The notes under the pieces are model-generated. The model ran no database searches and was not told where the DNA came from. It saw nothing but the letters and a program-made list of their open reading frames with translations. From Armatimonadota bacterium (GTDB taxonomy: Bacteria; Armatimonadota; Zipacnadia; Zipacnadales; UBA11051), in assembly GCA_003542955.1 (NCBI GenBank), contig DPJP01000068.1, positions 16,893 through 28,093 of the forward strand: a DNA stretch of 11,201 nt, written 5' to 3'. Positions 5,644 through 11,201 of this stretch are shown one piece after another. The translations under genes and the position numbers were made by a program. The number at the start of each line of letters is the position of its first letter. Within the stretch, counting starts at the first letter, position 1.

Positions 5644-6480
5644 ATGTGGGACTATAACGATAAGGTCAAAGAGCATTTCCTCAATCCGCGCAACATCGGT
5701 GAGTTGCCCGATGCCAACGCCATCGGCCACACCGGCAGTCTGCGCTGTGGGGATGCCATGACGCTGTATATGAAGGTCGAGACCATCGACAGCGAGGAGC
5801 GCATCACGGATGCGTCCTTCCAGACTTTCGGCTGCGCGAGTGCCATCGCCACCGCCTCGATGCTAACCGAGATGATCAAGGGGAAGACCCTCGCCGAGGC
5901 GGAGACTCTGACCAACCAGGACATCGTCGATGCGCTCGGCGGGCTCCCGGCCCCGAAGATACACTGCTCCGTGATGGGCGCGGAGGCGCTCGAGGCGGCC
6001 ATCGCCAACTACCGCGGCGAAGAGCCTCCCGGCCATGATGATGAAGACCGCATCATCTGCGCATGCTTCGAGGTCAGCGAGAAGACCATCCGCGATGCGG
6101 TCTGGGAGAGCAACCTGACCACCGTCGAGCAGGTCACCAATCACACGAAGGCCGGCGGCGCGTGCGGGCAGTGCAAGCCCGATATCGCCCGCATCATCGG
6201 CGAGGTGCTCGAGGAGAAGGCTCAGGCGCTGTGTGATATCGAGCCCGAGAGCGAGCGCGATCGCAAGATCGGCCGCCTGATTGCGGAGGTTATCGCCCCG
6301 CAACTGACCGGCCACGGCGGCGGTCTGCAGCTTGTTGCCATCGACGGCGACCGTGTTGTCGTCCGGCTCAAAGGCGCCTGCCAGATGTGCTCGAACAACC
6401 AGGGCACCATCAACGATTTCGTCCAGCAGAAGTTGCGTGACGAGATCGACGAGAAAATCACCGTCGAGGTGGGTGGCTGA
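5644..6480 (+). CDS. nifU: NifU, three-domain Fe-S cluster scaffold
   Basis: A 278-residue cytoplasmic scaffold on which NifS-delivered sulfur and iron are built into Fe-S clusters. The N-terminal IscU-type domain (about 1-125) starts MWDYNDKVKEHF and carries Cys35 (LRCGDAM), Cys64 (FGCASA) and Cys108 (KIHCSVMG). The central BFD-like [2Fe-2S] domain has Cys139, Cys141, Cys174 and Cys177. The C-terminal NifU/Nfu domain has the CQMC pair Cys246/Cys249. All nine expected cysteines are present and the layout is that of Azotobacter NifU, slightly shorter before the last domain. The start is chosen because MWDY is the usual family N-terminus; AGGGAG at 5625-5630 is the nearest ribosome binding site, at a long 13-base spacing. 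Its TGA overlaps the ATG of nifS by one base, so the two are translationally coupled. No nitrogenase gene is in the window, so a general Fe-S role is plausible. Confidence 0.95.
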   Translation: MWDYNDKVKEHFLNPRNIGELPDANAIGHTGSLRCGDAMTLYMKVETIDSEERITDASFQTFGCASAIATASMLTEMIKGKTLAEAETLTNQDIVDALGGLPAPKIHCSVMGAEALEAAIANYRGEEPPGHDDEDRIICACFEVSEKTIRDAVWESNLTTVEQVTNHTKAGGACGQCKPDIARIIGEVLEEKAQALCDIEPESERDRKIGRLIAEVIAPQLTGHGGGLQLVAIDGDRVVVRLKGACQMCSNNQGTINDFVQQKLRDEIDEKITVEVGG

Positions 6481-7640
6481 TGGAGCATATCGTCTATCTC
6501 GACAACAATGCCACAACCATGGTCGCGCCCGAGGTCTTCGAGGCGATGCTGCCGTACTTCTCGGAGCGCTACGGCAACCCCTCGAGCCTGCATAGCTTCG
6601 GCGGCAATGTCGCCAGGGACATCGAGCAGGCGCGGGCAAGGGTCGCACACCTGATCGGCGCGCACCCGGAGGAGATCGTCTTCACCGGCTGCGGCACCGA
6701 GAGCGACTCGACGGCCATCCGCTCGGCACTGGATCAGCTCCCCGACAAGCGCCACATCATCACCAGCGCCGTTGAGCATCCTGCGATACTGGGCCTGTGC
6801 GGTTACCTCCAGAAGCGCGGCTACCAGGTCACCTATCTGCAAATCGATGAGATCGGCCAGATCGACCTCGATGAGCTGCGGGAGACCATCACCGACAACA
6901 CGGCCATCGTCTCGATCATGCACGCGAACAACGAAAGCGGCATAGTCTTCCCCCTCCACGAGATCGCCGAAATCGTCAAGGAGAAGGGCTGCCTGTTCCA
7001 CACCGACGCCGTGCAATCGACGGGCAAGCTGCCGCTGGACATGTCACAGACGCCGGTGGACTTCCTCTCGATGTCGGGCCACAAGCTCCATGCGCCCAAG
7101 GGCATCGGCGGGTTGTTCGTGCGCCGTGGGACGCCCTACACGCCGCTGCTCATCGGCGGGCACCAGGAGAGCGACAAGCGCGCGGGGACCGAGAACGTCA
7201 CCGCCATGATCGGCTTCGGCAAGGCCGCCGAGCTGGCCGCCGCGGACCTGCCGCGGGAGGGCTTCAAGCTCCAGGCGATGCGGGACAGGCTCCAGGACGG
7301 GCTGCTGACCCGCTGCAAGGATGTGCTGGTCAACGGCGCGGCCTCGCCACGGCTGCCCAACACGCTGAGCGTCTCGTTCGGCTACGTCGAGGGCGAGAGC
7401 ATCGTCCTGCTGCTGGATGAGCAGGGCATCTGCGTGTCGACGGGGTCGGCATGCTCCTCCGGCTCGCTGGACATCTCGCATGTGGTCAAGTGCCTGGGCG
7501 TACCCTCGACGCACGCGCACGGGACGATCCGCTTCAGCCTGAGTCGCTACACGACGGATGATGAGATCGACTACGCGCTCGAGCACATGGAGAGGATCAT
7601 CGATCGCCTGCGGGCACTCTCGCCGTTCGGGCGGGAGTGA
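6480..7640 (+). CDS. nifS: NifS-type cysteine desulfurase
   Basis: A 386-residue PLP enzyme that converts cysteine to alanine and passes the sulfur as a persulfide to NifU. It begins VYLDNNATT, the class V aminotransferase entry motif. The ATEPH-type loop reads SAVEHPA, the cofactor-contacting Asp is in FHTDAVQSTGK, and the Schiff-base lysine is Lys202 in SMSGHKLHAPKG. The catalytic loop STGSACSSGS has Cys325, and the C-terminal GTIRFSLSRYTT is typical. Lys202 and Cys325 have the same numbers as I recall for Azotobacter NifS. The long loop and lack of insertions place it in the NifS/IscS group rather than SufS. The start ATG at 6480-6482 shares its A with the nifU stop TGA; GAGG at 6466-6469 lies 10 bases before it. 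It ends only 8 bases before the stop of the opposing gene at 7649. Confidence 0.96.
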   Translation: MEHIVYLDNNATTMVAPEVFEAMLPYFSERYGNPSSLHSFGGNVARDIEQARARVAHLIGAHPEEIVFTGCGTESDSTAIRSALDQLPDKRHIITSAVEHPAILGLCGYLQKRGYQVTYLQIDEIGQIDLDELRETITDNTAIVSIMHANNESGIVFPLHEIAEIVKEKGCLFHTDAVQSTGKLPLDMSQTPVDFLSMSGHKLHAPKGIGGLFVRRGTPYTPLLIGGHQESDKRAGTENVTAMIGFGKAAELAAADLPREGFKLQAMRDRLQDGLLTRCKDVLVNGAASPRLPNTLSVSFGYVEGESIVLLLDEQGICVSTGSACSSGSLDISHVVKCLGVPSTHAHGTIRFSLSRYTTDDEIDYALEHMERIIDRLRALSPFGRE

Positions 7641-7648
7641 GGGCGCCC

Positions 7649-8197
7649 TCAGGGAGCAACTGCGGCCCACTCGGCACGCATTGCGTCTACGCGCTTGACG
7701 GCTTCGAGGGCCTCCTCAGGGCTCACATGTGGCTTTGCCTCCGTGATCGCTCGTGCCCGTGTCTCCTGGTCTGCCTCAGTAGCGCCATTGAGCGTGAACA
7801 GCAGGGCAGTGCCGAGTCGCTCGAGGACGGCGATGCCTTCCTGGGCCAGGTGCTCCGAGATGAAGGTAATGTGCTCTTCTGCCGCCTCAACCGTCTCCCG
7901 ATGGCTGTGGATCAGCTTCTCCCCACGCTCCGTCACTTCAAGGTGTGGGGCGTAGGGCGGCTGGTCGGGCACTCTCTTGACGAAGCCGTAGGCAACGAGC
8001 TGGGTGATGTGGTCACGCAGGCCGAATGAGTATGGGCCGTGCTTGTACAGGACGAAATCGAGGCCCATGTCCACGTCTGTGAGCGTCTGGAGGAAGTAGG
8101 CGGTCTTCTGGATGTCGGTGGCTCCGCACCAGCTCCCGCGCTCTCTGAGCTGCTTCATCAGGCTCAGGATCACTGCCCCGCGCGCTGCTTGTTCCAT
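7649..8197 (-). CDS. YwgA-like protein, partner of the HD gene
   Basis: A 182-residue soluble protein from ATG 8197. The N-terminal half reads like a small winged-helix-type domain: ATDIQKTAYFLQ at residues 26-37, YKHGPYSFGL at 51-60 and HLEVTERGEK later. The K-x-x-Y-[FL]-L plus Y-x-x-G-P-Y-S pattern is shared by Bacillus YwgA and, more distantly, SocA/Panacea-type proteins. The C-terminal part is charged helix (EAAEEHITFISEHLAQEG, then VSPEEALEAVKRVDAM). Molecular function is unknown. From memory, ywgA lies beside the HD gene ywfO in Bacillus, the same pairing as here, which supports a functional partnership. It overlaps the HD gene stop: TGA 8199-8197 against ATG 8200 (ATGA) or ATG 8197 (TGATG). 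The second ATG is preferred because it gives GGAGG a 7-base spacing rather than 4. Confidence 0.75.
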   Translation of the reverse strand: MEQAARGAVILSLMKQLRERGSWCGATDIQKTAYFLQTLTDVDMGLDFVLYKHGPYSFGLRDHITQLVAYGFVKRVPDQPPYAPHLEVTERGEKLIHSHRETVEAAEEHITFISEHLAQEGIAVLERLGTALLFTLNGATEADQETRARAITEAKPHVSPEEALEAVKRVDAMRAEWAAVAP

Positions 8198-9516
8198 CAT
8201 GGTTCCTCCGGATGATCGAGTAGTTGCGTCTTGTTGTTCCGCAACCACCGTTTTGCATCCTCTTCATGTGCAGGACGGATGAAGACGTATGCTGTCTTGG
8301 CCAGGGGCATGTCTGCCACGACATCGGATACTGCCGCCGCCGAGTGTGCTTCGCCGTCGCAGACAACGCTAAAGTCGGGTATGTCGCCGCGTGGGCTGTA
8401 GCGGTCAACGCGAACAGAATGCGCACCGTACCGCGTTTCGAGAGCCGCACAGACCTTGCCGCACGCGTCCGGGAAGACTGACACGTCATCGGAACTCGGC
8501 TTATATATGAGACGATAGTGATTGCGCCGGTAGATGCTGGCCGCGCTGTCATGGCCGCGGTTGCCCGGCGCATCGGCTGCGTCGCGCAGAGCAGCCATGA
8601 CCTCGTGGTCGGTCATCGCCAGGTGTTGGTCAATCTCGACGCTGAACTGCCCGCCGGGCAACCACTCAGCCAGGAAATCGGCCAGATGCAGGTCGTAGAT
8701 CCTTCGCACATGATGGAAGTACACCTGGGAGTACATGAAGTAGCGAGCCAACAGCAGAGCCTCGGCACAGTGGAGTCCTCCCTCCTCCACGCCCACCGTC
8801 GGCTCGAGGGACAAGTCGCGCCCGGTCCGCGGGGGCGGGGGCGCAATGCGCAGGCTATCGACCAGGCGGAAGTGGTCAAAGCGGCCGTACGCGACGCCGA
8901 GATGGTGCGAATCCCTGAGCAGGTAGTCCATGCGATCGACACCGAACGCGTCGCCCACAATCACCTCCGACAGCAGAACTTCCCAAGTGGTATACGTCGT
9001 ATCCCGGTACTCCTTGGGTCCAAGCGCGATCTTCGCGACGTCATCAGGGCGCAACGGCGGCGTCATCGCTCCGAGGATGTGTGCTATCTCGCCGCTCTCG
9101 ATGATCGCCCGGGTGATCTGCTCATGGTTCCAGCCATCGGGCAGGAGTCGTTTCTCGGCGGCGTGCGAGAACGGTAGATGACCGAGGTCGTGACAGAGAG
9201 CCGCCATTCGTAGCACACGACGCCAGTACCTGACGTGCTCCTCGTCGCCTACCTCAGGCAGTACCGCTCTCAGTTCGTCGGTCAGATGCTCAGGCGAGGT
9301 GATCGTGTGGTAGACCTGTGTGGCCAGTTCCATGACGCCGAGTGAGTGCTCGAACCGTGTGTGGTTTGCCCCAGGGTAGACGAAGTGTGACATGCCCAAC
9401 TGGTGAATGCTTCTCAGGCGCTGGAACGCCGAAGCGTCAACGACGGCCCGCTCCTGCGTGTCGAGTTTGACGAAGTTGTGGATTGGGTCCCTGAACTCGT
9501 GGATACGTGTACCCAT
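8197..9516 (-). CDS. HD-domain dNTP triphosphohydrolase-like protein (SAMHD1/YwfO group)
   Basis: A 439-residue cytoplasmic metal-dependent phosphohydrolase. It begins FRDPIHNFVKL and DASAFQRLRSIHQLGMSHFVYPGANHTRFEHSLGV, the N-terminal signature of the SAMHD1/YwfO/EF1143 group. Putative metal ligands are His57 (RFEHS), His109-Asp110 (ALCHDLGHLPFSH) and Asp194 (GDAFGVDRMDYLLRDSHHLG). His118, His131 and the HHLG segment fit the catalytic and substrate-pocket region. Residues after about 250 match the helical and C-terminal part expected for this group. Known members remove triphosphate from dNTPs, lowering nucleotide pools; the substrate here is inferred. ATG 9516 is the first start after an in-frame TGA, with weak GGTGA 9 bases upstream. 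The next gene is the translationally coupled YwgA-like gene. Upstream lies a strong candidate promoter with a LexA-like site in its spacer. Confidence 0.9.
   Translation of the reverse strand: MGTRIHEFRDPIHNFVKLDTQERAVVDASAFQRLRSIHQLGMSHFVYPGANHTRFEHSLGVMELATQVYHTITSPEHLTDELRAVLPEVGDEEHVRYWRRVLRMAALCHDLGHLPFSHAAEKRLLPDGWNHEQITRAIIESGEIAHILGAMTPPLRPDDVAKIALGPKEYRDTTYTTWEVLLSEVIVGDAFGVDRMDYLLRDSHHLGVAYGRFDHFRLVDSLRIAPPPPRTGRDLSLEPTVGVEEGGLHCAEALLLARYFMYSQVYFHHVRRIYDLHLADFLAEWLPGGQFSVEIDQHLAMTDHEVMAALRDAADAPGNRGHDSAASIYRRNHYRLIYKPSSDDVSVFPDACGKVCAALETRYGAHSVRVDRYSPRGDIPDFSVVCDGEAHSAAAVSDVVADMPLAKTAYVFIRPAHEEDAKRWLRNNKTQLLDHPEEP
8205..8209 (-). promoter_or_regulatory. ribosome binding site GGAGG inside the 3' end of the HD gene
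   Basis: GGAGG on the minus strand lies in the last codons of the HD gene, 7 bases before ATG 8197 and 4 before ATG 8200. It decides the start of the YwgA-like gene and rules out the in-frame ATG at 8248, which would overlap the HD gene by about 50 bases. Confidence 0.7.
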
Positions 9517-9571
9517 CCTCGTTCATCACCAACCTGCGTCACGGCCCTCATGGCGCCAAAGACATGACAGC

Positions 9572-9601
9572 AGTATATACAAACACATGTTCGTGTGTCA
9601 A
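9572..9601 (-). promoter_or_regulatory. sigma70-type promoter for the HD/YwgA-like operon
   Basis: On the minus strand, TTGACA (9601-9596) is a perfect -35 box. TATACT (9577-9572) matches TATAAT at five of six positions with an 18-base spacer; overlapping TATATA would give 16. The predicted start is near 9565, about 49 bases before ATG 9516. It is the best promoter match I found by eye in the window. Confidence 0.6.
9580..9593 (-). promoter_or_regulatory. LexA-like operator between -35 and -10
   Basis: The minus strand reads CGAACATGTGTTTG. The Bacillus-type LexA box, as I recall it, is CGAACRNRYGTTYG or GTTYC; every position of the first form agrees, and the only break in perfect dyad symmetry is the T in GTTTG. 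The site lies wholly within the promoter spacer (9578-9595), where a bound repressor would block RNA polymerase. Whether this organism's LexA uses a GAAC-N4-GTTC box is not known from this window. Confidence 0.45.
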
Positions 9602-9617
9602 GGACAACTCAGAACCG

Positions 9618-11048
9618 ATGTCCAGGCGTAGCCTGCGTAACGTAGTAGCTGGGGCAGGTCCCCCCTCCCCGACCGCGGAACCTGCCCCCGACACAGCCGC
9701 CTACACTGTTCGGGAGGCCTATATCGTGTATCCCCTGACCCCGCTCAAGCTATTCGCGCACGAGAGCATCAAGGATGACCCGCTGTCCAGAGCCCGCATG
9801 GAGCGCATCATCGGCGGCACCAGACCGGTCGATGATGAACTCGTCTGGGTCGACAACTCCAACATGCCCGAGGTGGTCGAGCAACTCAAGTCGCTCTGGC
9901 CCCCCGACGAGGTGCCCGAGGGCTTCGAGCGCACCCACATGCGTCCGCTCGTGTTCACCAGGGTCTACACCGACGGGGAGTTCCCCGAACTGAATAAGGA
10001 CTTGCTCGGATGGCCGGACGGGACGGATGAGGCGACGGTGAGGTCGATTCTCGGACACTTTCTGCCGATTCAGGCCTATCACTCATACGAGAAGGACGCC
10101 AAAGAGGACATGGTCTGCTGGCCGACCTTCGACTTCGGGCTGATGACGAACTGCCCGCACGGGTGTCACTATTGCGGCGCCGGCAAGCACGGCAAATACC
10201 TCACTATCGCCTGTAACGCCGAGGAGCACATGGAGAAGGTCGTGCGGCCCGCCATGGAGCGCTACCCGTGGCAGCGGTGCTTCCGGATGATCGGCTGGGG
10301 CGCGGAGATGCTCGCTTTCGAGCCGGAAGCCGGCATATTCGACCTGTTCACAAAGACCCTCGCGGAGCAGGACCGCTACGGCTACTTCCATGCCGCCAGC
10401 TCGAACGTCGACTTCGTTGCCGACCTCGAGCGCAAGGACCGCCTGGTCGGGATCTTCAGCGTGACCACTGAGATGATCGCGGAGGTGCTCGAGCCGGGCT
10501 CGGGGCATGCCTTCGACCGCTTCGAGGCCGGCCGCAAGCTCGGGGAGATGGGAGTGCCGTTCCGCTACAAGTTCAAGCCCACGATCCCCGTAGTCAACTG
10601 GCGGGAGGAGTATTCGCGGGCCATCGAGTACGCGCTGACTGTCTCCGAGCCGGAGTCGGTGGGCTTCTGTGTCATCATGTGGAACACCGTCGACTCGCTG
10701 CTTGAGAAGATCGACGAGGAGCTGCTCGACCCCGTCTACCTGCAGGCTGCCCGTGATGCCGCCGAAGAGATGGCCGGCGTCCGCGTCGGGCCGTATCCGC
10801 ATGAAGTGCGGAAGGAAGTATATCGGTTCATGTTCCGCGAGGTGCGCAAGCACAGCGATGATGTGAAGCTCTACATGAGCACCGAATCGCGGGCGATGTG
10901 GGACGACATTGGCGAGGAAACGGGCCAGGACGCGAGTTCGTTCTTCTGCGGCTGCAGCTCGGTGGCCCCGCCGGGTGGAAGGGTGCAGCTTTCCCAGGGC
11001 TGCCCCTATTCGACGTACAGAGCGCCCGAGCATATAGAGAAGGACTGA
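9618..11048 (+). CDS. SPL-like radical SAM protein with extra C-terminal cysteines
   Basis: A 476-residue protein if started at ATG 9618. The radical SAM cluster motif is CPHGCHYC with Cys179, Cys183 and Cys186, which holds a [4Fe-4S] cluster that cleaves S-adenosylmethionine. Flanking features fit the spore photoproduct lyase-like group: a DDPLSRARMERI segment near the N-terminus, FSVTTEMIAEVLEPGSG, then EAGRKLGEMGVPFRYKFKPTIPVVNWREEY. The residue matching the SPL hydrogen-donor Cys141 appears not to be Cys (segment FRMIGWGAEM, 222-231), so photoproduct repair is not assured. The C-terminus has Cys444, Cys446 and Cys462, a possible extra metal site. The start is undecided: ATG 9618 has only AAGGA 13 bases away, while GTG 9726 (440 residues) has GGGAGG at 8 bases. 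ATG 9618 is listed because the REAYIVY strand before GTG seems to belong to the domain. It is divergent from the HD gene. Confidence 0.85.
   Translation: MSRRSLRNVVAGAGPPSPTAEPAPDTAAYTVREAYIVYPLTPLKLFAHESIKDDPLSRARMERIIGGTRPVDDELVWVDNSNMPEVVEQLKSLWPPDEVPEGFERTHMRPLVFTRVYTDGEFPELNKDLLGWPDGTDEATVRSILGHFLPIQAYHSYEKDAKEDMVCWPTFDFGLMTNCPHGCHYCGAGKHGKYLTIACNAEEHMEKVVRPAMERYPWQRCFRMIGWGAEMLAFEPEAGIFDLFTKTLAEQDRYGYFHAASSNVDFVADLERKDRLVGIFSVTTEMIAEVLEPGSGHAFDRFEAGRKLGEMGVPFRYKFKPTIPVVNWREEYSRAIEYALTVSEPESVGFCVIMWNTVDSLLEKIDEELLDPVYLQAARDAAEEMAGVRVGPYPHEVRKEVYRFMFREVRKHSDDVKLYMSTESRAMWDDIGEETGQDASSFFCGCSSVAPPGGRVQLSQGCPYSTYRAPEHIEKD
9712..9717 (+). promoter_or_regulatory. ribosome-binding-like GGGAGG supporting an alternative GTG start at 9726
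   Basis: GGGAGG lies 8 bases upstream of an in-frame GTG at 9726-9728. It is a stronger site than that of ATG 9618, and codons between the two starts (GTA GTA GCT, proline-rich) look less typical of the gene. If used, the protein begins at YPLTPLKLF and the leader is about 100 bases longer. Confidence 0.4.
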
Positions 11049-11201
11049 GAGAGGCGGAGCCGGCCACCAACCGTGTGCAATGTGCCTCGTCGCGGAGTAC
11101 GAACGTCCGGGGCCGTTTCGCACGCCTTCGCGGATCACACTACGGCCCTGCCGAGGCCCCCTTCCCTCAGCAACCATGTAGCGTAGACTTCAGTCTGCGG
11201 G
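11049..11201. other. non-coding tail with an imperfect stem-loop
   Basis: No gene is visible to the window edge. GGGCCGT at 11110-11116 pairs with ACGGCCC at 11142-11148 over a 25-base loop. It is 61 bases past the radical SAM stop and has no T-run, so it is only a weak terminator candidate. Confidence 0.3.
11182..11199. repeat. short hairpin CGTAGACT-TC-AGTCTGCG at window edge
   Basis: The 8-base arms pair with one wobble (T11184 with G11197) around TC. Its wording resembles the GCAGGCTTCAGCCTGC-type intergenic hairpins I recall as dispersed in environmental genomes; membership cannot be tested from one copy, and the element may continue beyond the window. Confidence 0.4.

Larger units (their letters stand above)
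9517..9617. other. divergent intergenic region between HD and radical SAM genes
   Basis: About 100 bases, less GC-rich than its surroundings (TATATAC and ACACATGT tracts), containing the minus-strand promoter and the LexA-like box. TATATA at 9574-9579 could also read as a plus-strand -10, but no -35 accompanies it, so a promoter for the radical SAM gene is not identified. A symmetric LexA site here could in principle act on both genes. Confidence 0.5.

Noticed and set aside
7044..7670. Open frames antisense to nifS (and similarly 5863-6648 and 6222-7016 opposite nifU/nifS)
   Set aside because: Shadows of well-identified genes with conserved catalytic residues on the plus strand; no motifs of their own.
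8518..9177. 219-codon plus-strand frame opposite the HD gene
   Set aside because: The opposite strand encodes the conserved HD motifs; this frame has no ribosome binding site or family features.
11110..11148. Rho-independent terminator after the radical SAM gene
   Set aside because: The stem is only 7-8 bp with a 25-base loop and no T-run; kept only as a weak stem-loop note.
10083..11177. 364-codon open frame on the minus strand opposite the radical SAM gene
   Set aside because: Antisense shadow; the plus strand has the CxxxCxxC motif and family-wide features, while this frame has none.

Overview
The window is GC-rich bacterial DNA from an organism I cannot name. Two proteins carry export signals (a ceramidase-fold hydrolase and a type B carboxylesterase). 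There is a three-domain NifU next to NifS, and several intergenic gaps hold short-period GC-rich repeats. From memory, repeats of the CGCGGATGA and CGCGAAAGA kind and ceramidase-like hydrolases are common in Planctomycetota and related or Armatimonadota-like environmental genomes. That placement is an inference and could be wrong. No rRNA, tRNA, CRISPR array, transposase or phage gene is visible.

Layout. (1) 2-499 (+): 3' part of a Cys/His NlpC/P60-like protein. (2) 500-909: gap with two small inverted repeats. (3) 910-1719 (+): unrecognised 269-residue soluble protein with a strong ribosome binding site. (4) 1720-1884: convergent gap with a long hairpin. (5) 1885-3147 (-): exported neutral-ceramidase-fold protein without the ceramidase serine. 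(6) 3148-3543: divergent gap with two successive stem-loops, each bounded by GGGAC/GTCCC. (7) 3544-5136 (+): exported type B carboxylesterase; its stop codon lies inside a repeat. (8) 5137-5643: composite repeats in two opposed halves around AACCGCGGTT, then a candidate promoter. (9) 5644-7640 (+): nifU-nifS, overlapping by one base. (10) 7649-9516 (-): HD-domain dNTPase-like gene followed by a YwgA-like gene, overlapping at stop/start. (11) 9517-9617: divergent promoter region with TTGACA, TATACT and a LexA-like box between them. (12) 9618-11048 (+): SPL-like radical SAM protein. (13) 11049-11201: short tail with a hairpin at the edge.

Functional reading. NifU/NifS form a scaffold plus cysteine desulfurase pair for Fe-S cluster assembly. 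With no nitrogenase genes in view they may be the general Fe-S system, and the radical SAM protein in this window would be one kind of client. The most interesting unit is the right-hand end: an HD phosphohydrolase plus a YwgA-like partner, under a good sigma70-type promoter whose spacer contains a near-consensus GAAC-N4-GTTC LexA box, facing an SPL-like radical SAM gene. This could be a DNA-damage-responsive nucleotide/DNA maintenance module, but the regulatory link is a hypothesis from sequence only.
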